Shown here: piece after piece, positions 1 to 7,972 of the stretch
Layout of the letters: each line of letters starts with the position of its first letter
How positions within the stretch are numbered: position 1 is the first letter of the stretch
Program-made: the position numbers and the translations under genes
The notes under the pieces: model-generated
What the model was told of the DNA's origin: nothing
The model's input: only the letters and a program-made list of their open reading frames with translations
Databases searched by the model: none
NCBI GenBank assembly: GCA_020161615.1
Contig: JAIUPD010000012.1
Location: forward strand, 1 to 64,000
Direction of reading: 5' to 3'
Origin: Pseudomonadota bacterium
GTDB lineage: Bacteria > Pseudomonadota > Alphaproteobacteria > Rhodobacterales > Rhodobacteraceae
Length of the DNA: 64,000 bases

Positions 1-99
1 AACCACCACCGCCCGCATTCGAGCCTCGACGGCCTCACCCCGCGGGAGTATCACCAACGGTCACAAGAGGACCAAACTCTGAACAGAGCTAACCTATAA
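1..99 (+). CDS. IS3-family transposase OrfB, C-terminal end (cut by window edge)
   Basis: The frame starting at base 1 encodes 32 residues and then TAA. It reads NHHRPHSSLDGLTPREY and continues briefly. The HRPHSSLDG-TP block is the hallmark C-terminus of the IS3/IS150-type integrase-core (rve, DDE) transposase, just after the last catalytic glutamate. Only the tail is visible; the start and catalytic residues are upstream of the window. The frame is intact to its stop, and a terminal repeat follows two bases later, so this end of the element looks undamaged. It is too short to tell the IS subgroup. Confidence 0.72.
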   Translation, partial: NHHRPHSSLDGLTPREYHQRSQEDQTLNRANL

Positions 100-125
100 A
101 CGCGGACTCCGAGGGGAGCAGGTCA
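1..125 (+). mobile_element. Right end of an IS3-family insertion sequence (partial)
   Basis: The window opens inside an insertion sequence. A reading frame from base 1 gives the last residues of an IS3-type OrfB and stops with TAA at 97-99. It is followed by a GC-rich 25-base tail at 101-125 ending in GAGCAGGTCA, which fits the right terminal inverted repeat of an IS3 element (these end in CA). The left end lies outside the window, so completeness and target duplication cannot be judged. Confidence 0.7.
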
Positions 126-323
126 GAGCCCACCCCGCCTGCGGCCCGCTGCCTCATTTCGATGTATGGCGCTTGCGATGGGGCAGGGAGGAAAAGGGCG
201 TATTTTCGGCAGAGTGATGGGCAGGCGCCCGCTCGGGTGATGCGGGAGAGGACATGCCGCGGGCGTCTCGCGCCACCTGGCGACGCGACGAAGAGCGCTC
301 CCTTCCAGGCGCGCTCATCTTTG
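126..323. other. Short gap between two insertion sequences; no supported gene
   Basis: About 200 bases separate the IS3-type right end from the family A repeat that carries the second IS. A minus-strand frame of 53 codons (154-316) starts at an ATG supplied by the repeat, but its arginine- and serine-rich product resembles no family I know. I see no domain, promoter or RNA here. It may be the remains of a gene broken by the IS3-type insertion. Confidence 0.4.
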
Positions 324-331
324 TTCTCCAA
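324..331. repeat. Left copy of 8-bp target-site duplication
   Basis: TTCTCCAA abuts the left terminal repeat and is repeated exactly at 1091-1098 beyond the right terminal repeat. Deleting the IS plus one copy restores a continuous family A repeat arm (CATCTTTG-TTCTCCAA-ATATCC), identical to the arms at 12301 and 60643. Confidence 0.92.
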
Positions 332-1090
332 GGGTCTATTCCAGCTGAGCTTGCCTGAGAGTATGCTAAGGATCTCTCATGTCTCAGCAAAACCGCTATC
401 TGTTTCGGGGGAGAATTTCCGAGCGCAAGTTTCGCGATCTGCTGCGGCTGTTTGCGCTCGACATCACCGCTGATCGCGCCGCGCTGCTGGTCGGTCTGAA
501 CCACAAGACGGCGGCGTCTCTGTACACCCTCCTGCGCCTGCGAATGGCCGAGCTCGCTCGCGCCGAATGCCCCTTCCAGGGCGTCGTCGAGGTCGACGAA
601 AGCTACGTCGGCCCGACCCGGACGCGCGGCCAGCCGGGGCGAGGCGCGAGCCGCAAGACCCCGGTCTTCGGCATCCTCGAGCGCGGCGGACGGGTGCATT
701 GCCAGATCGTCCGCAATTGTTCCAAACCGACGCTTCAGGCCATCATGCAAGGCCGCGTCGCGGCTTCGGCAACCGTCACTTCCGACGGCTGGCGCGGCTA
801 TGACGGCCTGGTCGAGGCCGGCTTCGCCCGCCACCATCGCATCACCAAATATCCCGACCGCGGCAAGCCGGTCTTCTCGCAGGGCGGCGTCCACATCAAC
901 GGCATCGAAAGCTTCTGGTCCTACACCAAGCGCCGGCTTCAGAAGTTCAACGGATTGCGCAAGACCGCCTTCCCGACTTTCCTCAAGGAGACCGAATTCC
1001 GCTTCAACTCGCGAGATCAGGACCTCTACAAGATCCTCCTCGCCTCCTGTAGAAAACAACCCCTCAGGCAAACTCAGCTGGAATAGACCC
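332..1090 (+). mobile_element. Complete IS1595-family insertion sequence
   Basis: The element is 759 bp. The left terminal inverted repeat (332-361) and the reverse complement of the right one (1061-1090) both begin GGGTCTATTCCAGCTGAG and match at 28 of 30 positions. One transposase gene fills the interior, and its stop codon lies inside the right repeat. The 8 bases just outside each end are identical (TTCTCCAA at 324-331 and 1091-1098). An 8-bp target duplication is what IS1595 elements make. Perfect repeats, an intact gene and a perfect duplication point to a recent, probably functional insertion. It landed in the conserved arm of a family A intergenic repeat. Confidence 0.92.
379..1086 (+). 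CDS. IS1595-family transposase (ISXO2-like DDE domain)
   Basis: 235-residue transposase that cuts and rejoins the ends of its element. The N-terminus (about 1-60) is a compact DNA-binding region. An ISXO2-like RNase-H-fold domain follows. VEVDESYVG (about residue 70) holds the first catalytic aspartate, and TSDGWRGYDG (about 135) holds the second. HINGIESFWSYTKRRL (about 175) has the Asn/Glu region that defines the family. Length is usual for the small IS1595 members that lack the N-terminal zinc domain. The stop codon TAG (1084-1086) lies inside the right terminal repeat. The frame is intact, with no frameshift or internal stop. Confidence 0.92.
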   Translation: MSQQNRYLFRGRISERKFRDLLRLFALDITADRAALLVGLNHKTAASLYTLLRLRMAELARAECPFQGVVEVDESYVGPTRTRGQPGRGASRKTPVFGILERGGRVHCQIVRNCSKPTLQAIMQGRVAASATVTSDGWRGYDGLVEAGFARHHRITKYPDRGKPVFSQGGVHINGIESFWSYTKRRLQKFNGLRKTAFPTFLKETEFRFNSRDQDLYKILLASCRKQPLRQTQLE

Positions 1091-1098
1091 TTCTCCAA
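1091..1098. repeat. Right copy of 8-bp target-site duplication
   Basis: Exact copy of TTCTCCAA at 324-331, directly after the right inverted repeat. It runs on into ATATCCTCGGGGG of the interrupted family A repeat. Confidence 0.92.
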
Positions 1099-1157
1099 AT
1101 ATCCTCGGGGGTTTCCAAAAAGGGTGGAAACCTCCTTTGGCGGGGGGGGGGCGGGGG
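1099..1157. repeat. Family A intergenic repeat, right part (interrupted by the IS)
   Basis: Continues the arm begun at 313-323: ATATCCTCGGGGG, then a hairpin region (TTTCCAAAAAGGGTGG and CCTCCTTTGG) and a long G run. It matches the order of elements in the intact copies at 12300-12386 and 37421-37516. Its upstream half lies left of the IS. Confidence 0.75.
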
Positions 1158-1272
1158 TGAGCGGCGTCTCGGAAACGCGCCAGTGGCGCGCCTCTCGCCG
1201 CGAACGCCGCGCCCGTGGCGCGGCCGGACCTGGCCCCCCGCCTTGGTCGCCAGAGGCACGAGGGCGAAACTC

Positions 1273-2013
1273 TCAGCGCAGCGTCGGGATCGGGCCCTCG
1301 GTGCGGCCTTCGGTGAATTGGCGCAGCACCGGGTCGTGGCTGCCGAAGGCCTCGGCGGCGGGGCCCTGCCAGTGGAAGACCCCCTCATGCAGCATCGCCA
1401 CCCGGTCGGCCACATCGCGTACCGTGCGCATGTCATGGGTGATGGTCAGCGCGGTCGCCCCCAATTCGGTGACGATGCCCCGGATCAGCGCGTTGATCAC
1501 CGCCGACATGATCGGGTCCAGCCCGGCGGTCGGCTCGTCGAAGAACAGGATCGGCGGGTCGCCGGCGATGGCCCGGGCCAGTCCCACCCGTTTCTGCATC
1601 CCGCCCGAAAGCTCGGCCGGGAAAAGCTCCGCGACTTCGGGCCCCAGCCCCACGCGGGCCAGTTTCTCGACCGCCAGGGCCTTCGCCTCGACCCGGCCCA
1701 TGCGGCCGGTGCCGCGCATCAGGCGGAAGGCGACGTTCTGCCAGACAGGCAGCGAATCGAAGAGCGCGGCGCCCTGGAACAGCATCCCGACATGGGGCGC
1801 GACGGCATGCGGCGTGGGATTGGTCAGCCCGGCCAGGTCGACGGTCCCGCGATCGGCGCGTTCCAGCCCCAAGAGGCATTTCAAGAGCACCGATTTGCCG
1901 GTGCCCGATCCCCCGATCACCACCAGGCTCTGGCCCTTCGGCACCTCGAACGAGACCCCGCGCAGCACCTGTTTCGGCCCGAAGGCTTTATGCAATCCCT
2001 CGGCCCGGATCAT
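1273..2013 (-). CDS. mlaF: MlaF-type ABC transporter ATP-binding protein
   Basis: 246-residue cytoplasmic ATPase of the MCE/Mla phospholipid transport system, which moves lipids between the inner and outer membrane. Walker A is GGSGTGKS (about residue 35) and the signature is LSGGMQKRVGLARA (about 140). Walker B (ILFFDEPTAGLDP) and the switch histidine (TITHDM) follow. The first codons overlap the last four bases of mlaE (2010-2013), so the two are translationally coupled. MlaD/MCE, MlaC and MlaB genes are not in the window; they may be elsewhere. Downstream is the IS-interrupted repeat. Confidence 0.93.
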   Translation of the reverse strand: MIRAEGLHKAFGPKQVLRGVSFEVPKGQSLVVIGGSGTGKSVLLKCLLGLERADRGTVDLAGLTNPTPHAVAPHVGMLFQGAALFDSLPVWQNVAFRLMRGTGRMGRVEAKALAVEKLARVGLGPEVAELFPAELSGGMQKRVGLARAIAGDPPILFFDEPTAGLDPIMSAVINALIRGIVTELGATALTITHDMRTVRDVADRVAMLHEGVFHWQGPAAEAFGSHDPVLRQFTEGRTEGPIPTLR

Positions 2014-2792
2014 GCGGAGAAGAACGCCTCGGTCAGCAGGTAATTGGCCGCCAGGATCAGGACCGAGGCCAGCACCACCGCCGATTTGGTGGCCTCGCCC
2101 ACGCCCTGCGCCCCGCGGCCCGAGTGCATGCCGAAATAGCAGCCCGACAGCGCCACCAGGAAGCCGAAGACCGCGCCTTTGACCAGGCCCGAGGCGATGT
2201 CCCAGAATTCAAGGAAATCCAGCGTGTTGCGCAGATAGGTCGGGCCGTCGAAGCCCAGACGCGTGACGCCCACCGCATAGCCGCCGAGGATGCCGATGGA
2301 ATCGCCCACCGCCACCAGCACCGGCATGGCCAGCGTCGCCGCCACCAGCCGGGGCACGGTCAGGAACTGCATCGGCTCCACCGCCAGCGTCTTCAGCGCG
2401 TCGAGCTGTTCGGAGACCTTCATCGTGCCGATCTCGGCCGCGATGGAGGAGGCGACGCGCGCCGCCACCATCAACCCGCCCAGCACCGGCCCCAGTTCCC
2501 GCACCATGCCGATGGCGGTGATCGAGGGCACGGCGAATTCGGCGCCGTAGCGGGCGGAGCCCGCGAAGATCTGCAGCGCCAGCGCCGCGCCGGTGAAAAG
2601 CGCGGTCATGCCGACCACCGGCAGCGACAGCCAGCCGATCTGCACCAGCTGTGCCGCCACCTCGCGCAGGTGGAAGGGCGGGCGCAGCATCCAGCCCAGC
2701 GCCTGCCCGGTGAAGCCCACGAAACGGCCCAGCGCCCCCAGCGCCCCGGCCATACCGCGGCCGGTCGCGCCCAGCGTTGCGACCGGGTTCAC
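2010..2792 (-). CDS. mlaE: MlaE-family lipid ABC transporter permease
   Basis: 260-residue integral membrane subunit of the MlaFE lipid transporter. Several hydrophobic helices are visible (for example [32 protein letters not shown] and [16 protein letters not shown]). The conserved block [24 protein letters not shown] is the MlaE signature region that touches the ATPase. It overlaps alr upstream (2789-2792) and mlaF downstream (2010-2013) by four bases each, forming an alr-mlaE-mlaF operon. Length is normal for the family. Confidence 0.93.
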   Translation of the reverse strand: MNPVATLGATGRGMAGALGALGRFVGFTGQALGWMLRPPFHLREVAAQLVQIGWLSLPVVGMTALFTGAALALQIFAGSARYGAEFAVPSITAIGMVRELGPVLGGLMVAARVASSIAAEIGTMKVSEQLDALKTLAVEPMQFLTVPRLVAATLAMPVLVAVGDSIGILGGYAVGVTRLGFDGPTYLRNTLDFLEFWDIASGLVKGAVFGFLVALSGCYFGMHSGRGAQGVGEATKSAVVLASVLILAANYLLTEAFFSA

Positions 2793-3832
2793 GAGGGCGC
2801 CCCGACATAGCGCCGGCGATAACGGTTGCCGAGCGAGGTCAGGATCTCGTAGCCGATGGTCCCGGCCAGTTCGGCCAGATCGTCCACATCCTGCCGCGGC
2901 CCAAGGATGTCGAGCGCCACCGGGTCGCTGTCCAGCTCGGTCACATCGACGGTGATCAGGTCCATCGACACGCGGCCGACCACGGGGCAGGGGATCTCGC
3001 CCGCCCAGAGGATCGCCGTGCCCGAGAGCGAGCGCAGCAGCCCGTCGGCATAGCCCGCGGCGACGGTGGCGATGCGCGAGGGGCGGGGCGCGACCCAGGC
3101 ACAGGCATAGCCTACCGCTTCATGCGGCTCGACATCGCGGACCTGCACCACCGGCAGCGACAGCGTGGCGACCGGCTGCGCCTGCTCGAAAGGGGCGCCG
3201 CCATAAAGGCCGATCCCGGGGCGGCAGAGGTCGAAATGGTAATCCGGCCCCAGCAGCATCCCGCCGGTCGCGGCCAGCGAACGGGGCACCGACAGCCCCT
3301 CGGTCATCTCGTGGAAGACGCCAAGTTGCCCCGGGTTCATCAGATGCTGCGGTTCGTCGGCGCAGGCGAGGTGCGACATCACCAGCTGCGGCGTTCCGGG
3401 CAGGCCGACGGCGCGGACCGCGGCCCATTCGGCGGGCTCCATCCCCAGCCGGTTCATCCCGGTGTCGAGCTGGATGCCGAAAGGACGGCCGGGCAGCGAT
3501 TCCGCATGCCGGGCCAGCTGATCGGCGGAATTCAGCAGCGGGATCAGATCGAGGTTGCGCAGGCTCGGCGCATCCCCGGCCATATGGCCTGAAAAGACGA
3601 AGATCCGCGGCCCCGCGCCCAAAGCCTGGCGGATCGCCGCGCCTTCTTCGGCCAGCGCCACGAAGAAGGTTCGGGCGCCCGCGGCGGCCAGTTTCTTCAC
3701 CACGGGCCCCGCGCCCAGCCCATAGGCATCGGCCTTGACCGTGGCGCCGGTCTCGGCATGCGACAGGCGGGAAAGCCGCTGCCAATTGGCGGCGAGGGCG
3801 TCGAGATCGATGGTCAGGCGCGCGGAAGTCAT
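2789..3832 (-). CDS. alr: Alanine racemase
   Basis: 347-residue PLP enzyme that interconverts L- and D-alanine for peptidoglycan. The PLP lysine lies in the motif [10 protein letters not shown] near residue 35, and the barrel contains [12 protein letters not shown]. The C-terminal beta domain carries EAVGYACAW with the second catalytic tyrosine. The ATG at 3832 is chosen because [17 protein letters not shown] is the normal family N-terminus; an open frame continues 82 codons further upstream but has no family similarity. It is first in an operon with mlaE and mlaF, joined by four-base overlaps. Confidence 0.94.
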   Translation of the reverse strand: MTSARLTIDLDALAANWQRLSRLSHAETGATVKADAYGLGAGPVVKKLAAAGARTFFVALAEEGAAIRQALGAGPRIFVFSGHMAGDAPSLRNLDLIPLLNSADQLARHAESLPGRPFGIQLDTGMNRLGMEPAEWAAVRAVGLPGTPQLVMSHLACADEPQHLMNPGQLGVFHEMTEGLSVPRSLAATGGMLLGPDYHFDLCRPGIGLYGGAPFEQAQPVATLSLPVVQVRDVEPHEAVGYACAWVAPRPSRIATVAAGYADGLLRSLSGTAILWAGEIPCPVVGRVSMDLITVDVTELDSDPVALDILGPRQDVDDLAELAGTIGYEILTSLGNRYRRRYVGAPS

Positions 3833-4090
3833 GGCGCAGGTTTGGGGGGCAGGACCCTGCCAAGTCAAGGGCGAAAAGGCGCCGCGCGGGGTTCCGCTCA
3901 GGCTGTGGATAAGTTGCCTCAAATTGGACACGTTTCTGTTTGAACCTCTTGCGGAGGCTCTGCGACAGAGTGATGTAACGGACGCGATTCGAAACGGATC
4001 GTGCAGACACAAAGGCAAGGACAATGTCGACCCAAACGCGCAAGAGCAGCCAGAAACCGGCCCCCCGGAAGCCGGCACCGACCCACCGTT
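3833..4090. other. Intergenic region upstream of alr
   Basis: 258 bases between alr and the diheme cytochrome, probably holding the alr promoter. It includes one exact DnaA-box 9-mer (TTATCCACA, minus strand, 3904-3912). There is no cluster of boxes, so an origin is not supported. No small gene is evident. Confidence 0.35.
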
Positions 4091-5005
4091 TCACGGATTG
4101 GGCGATGCTCTGAGCGCCACGAGATAGGCCGCGATGGCCGCCCTGTCCGGGGCGGCTATCCGGCTGATGTTGGCGACGACATCGGCCATCTCGCCGCCTG
4201 CCGTATCGAATTCCGGCGTGAAGCCCGTTTCCAGATAGGCGGCGATATCGAAGGCGGTCCACCCCTGCGGCGGCAGGGAAGGGATCCGCCCCTCGCCCAC
4301 CGGATTGGGCGCCCCCGCCAGCCATTGAGACCGATCCAGCCCGCCCAACCCGTCGCGCGGCGTGTGGCATTCGGCGCAATGGCCCAGCGCCTCGACCAGA
4401 TAGTGACCGCGTGCGGCCTCGGGATCCTCGGGCACGGGCGTGGCGAAAGCCGGGTCGAAATTCAGCAGTTTCCACAGGCCCAGCCCGCGCCGCATCGAGA
4501 AGGGGAAGCCCACCTCATGCGCCTCGGACGGTGTGGGGTCGGCCGGCAGCATTTGCCAATAGGCCCAGAGGTCGGCGATATCCCCGGGCGTGGCATGGGT
4601 ATAGGTCGTGTAGGGGAAGGCAGGGTAGTAATGCGCCCCCTCGGGCGAGACGCCCAGCATCACGGCGGTCGCGAATTGCTCCAGCGTCCAGCCACCGATC
4701 CCGGCTTCGGCGTCGGACGAGATGTTGGGCGCGCGGAAGGTGCCGAAGGGCGTGGCAAAGGCCCGCCCCCCGGCCAGGACCATCCGCTCTTCGGTCGAGG
4801 CCGTGGCATCGACCGATGGCGCGGTGTGGCACGAGGCGCAGCCGGCGGTCCAGAAGACCTGTTCGCCGTTCTGCGGGTCGGCGCTGTGCGCCTGCAGCGC
4901 CGCCAGCGTGTCGGCCGACAGACGGGCGGGCCGGGTCAGCACCCAGAAGGCGCCCCCGCCGACAGCGGCGAGGACCAGTGCGAGTGTACCCAGGCGCGCC
5001 AGCAT
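4091..5005 (-). CDS. Diheme c-type cytochrome
   Basis: 304-residue exported electron carrier. An N-terminal hydrophobic segment (TLALVLAAVGGGAFWVL) acts as signal or anchor. Two haem-binding motifs are visible, CASCH (about residue 56) and CAECH (about 215), each in a class I cytochrome c-like domain. Blocks such as NISSDAEAGIGGWT and LWAYWQMLP resemble the cytochrome subunits of membrane alcohol and aldehyde dehydrogenases, but no such dehydrogenase is adjacent. It follows the cytochrome c'-like gene by 6 bases on the same strand, so they are probably co-transcribed. The redox partner is unknown. Confidence 0.88.
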   Translation of the reverse strand: MLARLGTLALVLAAVGGGAFWVLTRPARLSADTLAALQAHSADPQNGEQVFWTAGCASCHTAPSVDATASTEERMVLAGGRAFATPFGTFRAPNISSDAEAGIGGWTLEQFATAVMLGVSPEGAHYYPAFPYTTYTHATPGDIADLWAYWQMLPADPTPSEAHEVGFPFSMRRGLGLWKLLNFDPAFATPVPEDPEAARGHYLVEALGHCAECHTPRDGLGGLDRSQWLAGAPNPVGEGRIPSLPPQGWTAFDIAAYLETGFTPEFDTAGGEMADVVANISRIAAPDRAAIAAYLVALRASPNP

Positions 5006-5011
5006 GCGGGG

Positions 5012-5470
5012 TTACTGCGGCTGGCGATAGGTCTGGTGGCAGGCGCCGCAAGCGCCGCCAAGTCCGCCCATCGCACCCTGCAGCGAGGCGAGGTCGGTTC
5101 CGGCGGCGTCCTTCATCGCCTCGGCCGCGGTCTGCAGCGCGGCCCAGCGGGCGTTGAACCCGTCCATGTCGGTCCAGATCGCCGGCAGCGCGCGCGAGCC
5201 CTGGGCCGAGGCATTGTCGGTGCCCTCGGCGAACATCGGCGCGATGTCCAGCATCGACAGGTGATAGATATTGTTGGCAGCCGCCGAGGCGACGGCCGCG
5301 TCATAGGGCATGCGGCCCTGAGCCATGCCGCCGATCTGCCCCAGGTTATAGGCCAGAACGTCCATCACCGCATGGCGGGCAGCGACGTTCGGGTTCATGT
5401 CCTGGGCGGTGGCGAGCGTCGGCAGCGCGAGGGCTGCGGCGGTGGCGAGCGCAGTCAGAAGGCGAGGCAT
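5012..5470 (-). CDS. Cytochrome c'-type (c-556-like) monohaem protein
   Basis: 152-residue periplasmic protein with a cleavable signal peptide (MPRLLTALATAAALALPTLATAQ). The rest is a four-helix-bundle-like sequence with the single haem motif CGACH near the C-terminus (GGLGGACGACHQTYR). The C-terminal position of the haem site is typical of cytochrome c'/c-556. The ATG at 5470 starts directly at the signal peptide; longer in-frame extensions lack similarity. It lies 6 bases ahead of the diheme cytochrome. In this family the role is electron transfer or binding of NO/CO; the specific role here is not shown. Confidence 0.88.
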   Translation of the reverse strand: MPRLLTALATAAALALPTLATAQDMNPNVAARHAVMDVLAYNLGQIGGMAQGRMPYDAAVASAAANNIYHLSMLDIAPMFAEGTDNASAQGSRALPAIWTDMDGFNARWAALQTAAEAMKDAAGTDLASLQGAMGGLGGACGACHQTYRQPQ

Positions 5471-5628
5471 CGAGGTCTCCCTGTTGTCGATCCAGAGACA
5501 GGATAGGCACGCATTGTCCGGCGCCCATGTCGCGAATGCGTGATCGGCCCGCTTCAATCGCACATATTCTGTGAATGATCGCACAGAGGGCGCGCGAAGG
5601 CCGCCAAATCGGCCGCGGTGCACATTGG

Positions 5629-6408
5629 TTACCGGGTCAAGCTGCCGGGATAGGCGGTATCGTATCCCCATGCCTCGAAATCCTTGGCATAAAGGCGCGC
5701 GATCCGGTCCGCGAGATCTCTGGTATAATAGCTGTCCATGCGGTCAGAAGCGCCGGTCCGCTTGCCCTCGTCCGAGGGATAGGCCGCCCTGAGCCGGGCG
5801 GCATCAAACGGCACACCGCTTGCCAGAAGCGCGGCCTCGAGATCGGCGCCCAGCGCTTCGAAGCGGATCACCGCGTCGAAGCTCTGCGGCGGGCCGACAA
5901 TCAGCTTGCTTTGCAGGTCCCAATGACCGTCCCGCGACAGGCCGCCCTGTTCCAGCCAGCCGACGAAATCGGCGAAACCCTCGGGCGTCACCGGGAACTT
6001 CCCGTGGCTGCGCTGATATTTTTCCTCGCGGAACTTGTCGAGGAAGGCCGACAGCACCCGGGAATAGGGGTTGCGTACCACGACGATCCAGCGAAGGGCC
6101 GAGAGCCTGCTCAACTGCGACAGCGGCAGATCAAGCGGCGTCGCCGCTTCCCATTTTGCGATGTCGCGATGCACCGCCTCGCCACCGGCCAGTTCGCGCA
6201 ACAGGATGGTCAAGGTCGTGTTGGCATTCTTCTTCACGCGATTATAGGCCAGCCCCAGCTCGGGGTAGAGGGCGACGCGATGGATCGCCGCCACCGTCAG
6301 CCCCTCGCCGAAGCGGGGTCTCAGCGCCCGAATGACGAAGGGAAGATGCAGCAGGTACATCCCATAGCGGCCGATCCGTCGATGAACGGGGATACGTTCC
6401 TTGCTCAT
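5629..6408 (-). CDS. Sulfotransferase family 2 protein (copy 2)
   Basis: 259 residues, similar to carbohydrate sulfotransferases of the Sulfotransfer_2 type, which use PAPS to sulfate glycans. The 5'-phosphosulfate loop is YNRVKKNANTTL (about residue 55). The 3'-phosphate site is VVVRNPYSRVLSAFLDKF (about 108), with the conserved Arg and Ser. It overlaps the upstream paralogue by four bases (6405-6408), so the pair is translationally coupled and arose by tandem duplication. The acceptor is unknown; the FkbM methyltransferase and waaA nearby suggest a surface glycan. Confidence 0.82.
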   Translation of the reverse strand: MSKERIPVHRRIGRYGMYLLHLPFVIRALRPRFGEGLTVAAIHRVALYPELGLAYNRVKKNANTTLTILLRELAGGEAVHRDIAKWEAATPLDLPLSQLSRLSALRWIVVVRNPYSRVLSAFLDKFREEKYQRSHGKFPVTPEGFADFVGWLEQGGLSRDGHWDLQSKLIVGPPQSFDAVIRFEALGADLEAALLASGVPFDAARLRAAYPSDEGKRTGASDRMDSYYTRDLADRIARLYAKDFEAWGYDTAYPGSLTR

Positions 6409-7193
6409 GGCCGGTCCCCGGGGGCCTGCGCCGGATCGTAGCCCAGCGCGCCGAAATCTTCGGCATAGAGCCGCGCCACCAGCGCCGCGCGCCCGGCTGT
6501 GTAATAGGCGGCAAGCTGCCGGTCGGCGCCCGTCTCCTTGCCGCTGTCGCCGCGATGCTCCGATCCCAGCGCGCCGTCGGGCAGGGCGAGGCCACGGCTG
6601 GCGAAGAAGGTTCGCGCGTCCGATTGCAGGGTTTCGAACCGCAGCACCCCGTCGTAGCTGTCAAGCGGCAGCGCCATCAGCTTGACCTGCCGGTCCCAAT
6701 GCGCATCGCGCGCCAGGCCGCCCTGCTCGAGCCAGTCCAGAAACACGCCGAAACCCTCGGGCGTCAGGGGGAAATCGCCATACTGGCGCCGGTATTCCGC
6801 GAAGCGGAACTTGTCGAGGAAGGCGGACAACACCCGCGAATAGGGATTTCGCACGCTGACGAAAACCGCATAATCGTTCAGCCGTGCGATTTCGGCGGCG
6901 GGCAGGTCGAACAGGTTCGGTGCCGCATCCTTGATGCGCGCCGCCTGACCGCTCTCGCCGGTTTCAAGTTCGTGCAAGACCAGCACCAGGGCCGAATTCG
7001 CGTTCTTCTTCACGCGGTTGAAGGCCAGCCCCAGGCGCGGATAGAAGGCCAGTCGCCGCAGCGCCGCCTTGCGCGCCACGCCATGGCCATAGCGCGCCCT
7101 GACCGCCGTCAGCGCCCGCGGTGCCCGCGCCAGCCCGGCAAGGTTCCGGCCCAGAAGCGCCAGCCCAGTCTGTTCCTTTTCAGCGCCCGCCAT
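6405..7193 (-). CDS. Sulfotransferase family 2 protein (copy 1)
   Basis: About 262 residues and clearly paralogous to the next gene. It shares the FNRVKKNANSAL loop, the SVRNPYSRVLSAFLDKF 3'-phosphate site, and a block around LTPEGFGVFLDWLEQGGLARDAHWD. The start at 7193 (MAGAEKEQ) gives the same N-terminal length as the paralogue. An in-frame ATG 14 codons upstream at 7235 is possible, and no ribosome site decides clearly between them. The gene is divergent from the FkbM methyltransferase. The sulfation substrate is unknown. Confidence 0.8.
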   Translation of the reverse strand: MAGAEKEQTGLALLGRNLAGLARAPRALTAVRARYGHGVARKAALRRLAFYPRLGLAFNRVKKNANSALVLVLHELETGESGQAARIKDAAPNLFDLPAAEIARLNDYAVFVSVRNPYSRVLSAFLDKFRFAEYRRQYGDFPLTPEGFGVFLDWLEQGGLARDAHWDRQVKLMALPLDSYDGVLRFETLQSDARTFFASRGLALPDGALGSEHRGDSGKETGADRQLAAYYTAGRAALVARLYAEDFGALGYDPAQAPGDRP

Positions 7194-7270
7194 GTCCTGT
7201 ATCCCATGGAATCGCCGCACCTTAATAACTTGCATCTATACCGGCAAGGGCGCCGGGCTCAGGGGGATCT

Positions 7271-7972
7271 ATGAAGAAAGTGGGTGAATACTGGGTGCCC
7301 GACATCGACATGCGTCCGTTCCGCAATCGCCGGAAGACACTCAGGAATTACGGCGAGGGACGTCATGGCAGCCAGATCCACCACCTCGATGCGGCGCTTG
7401 CCCATCTGCGCGCGTATCTGCCCGAGGGGACGCTCGAACAATCCTCGGCCATCGACGGCGGCGCCAATATCGGCGCCTTCGCCCGCCGGATGGCGGCGAG
7501 CTTCCGCGAGGTACATGCCTTCGAACCCGCGCCCGATACCGCCGCCTGTCTGGCGCGGAACGTGGCCGATTGGGGGCTCGGCGGCCGCCTCATTCCCCAT
7601 GCCGAAGCGATCTCGGACAGCGAGGGCCTGGTCGGCATGGGCGGCGGTGGCTGGTTCCGCCGCTCGATCTCGCGCGAGGTGAAGGGTGAGGGCAGCATCC
7701 GCGCGGTGGCGCTCGACAGCCTGGGGCTGACGGACCTGCTGTTTCTCAAGCTCGACGTCGAGGGGCACGAGCTTAGGGCCCTGCAGGGCGCGGAGCAGAG
7801 CCTCGCCCGTGGACGGGCCTATGTCATGATGGAGATGAAGGACCGTCACCTCGCCGAAGGAGGCCCGCGAACCGCCGCGCATGACTGGCTGCTCGCCCGT
7901 GGCTACCGCATCGTGGCCGATCTGGGCGACCCGGTGCTCGACCGGCTTTACGCCCCGCCCGGACGGGACTGA
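7271..7972 (+). CDS. FkbM-family SAM-dependent methyltransferase
   Basis: 233-residue class I methyltransferase. AIDGGANIGAFARRM (about residue 60) is the SAM-binding motif I, EVHAFEPAP is motif II, and FLKLDVEGHELRALQGA (about 160) is the FkbM signature. FkbM enzymes methylate sugar or polyketide hydroxyls and are common in polysaccharide loci, which fits the two sulfotransferases upstream and waaA downstream. Its last 25 bases overlap the end of waaA on the opposite strand, an unusual convergent overlap. Substrate unknown. Confidence 0.85.
   Translation: MKKVGEYWVPDIDMRPFRNRRKTLRNYGEGRHGSQIHHLDAALAHLRAYLPEGTLEQSSAIDGGANIGAFARRMAASFREVHAFEPAPDTAACLARNVADWGLGGRLIPHAEAISDSEGLVGMGGGGWFRRSISREVKGEGSIRAVALDSLGLTDLLFLKLDVEGHELRALQGAEQSLARGRAYVMMEMKDRHLAEGGPRTAAHDWLLARGYRIVADLGDPVLDRLYAPPGRD

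Noticed and set aside
154-316. 53-codon minus-strand frame starting at a repeat ATG
   Set aside because: Product is low-complexity and basic with no similarity; the ATG comes with the repeat and long open frames are common at this G+C.
3904-3912. Exact DnaA-box 9-mer upstream of alr, possible origin
   Set aside because: Only one box, with no cluster, no A+T-rich unwinding region and no dnaA, parAB or gidA neighbours. One exact match in 64 kb is expected by chance.
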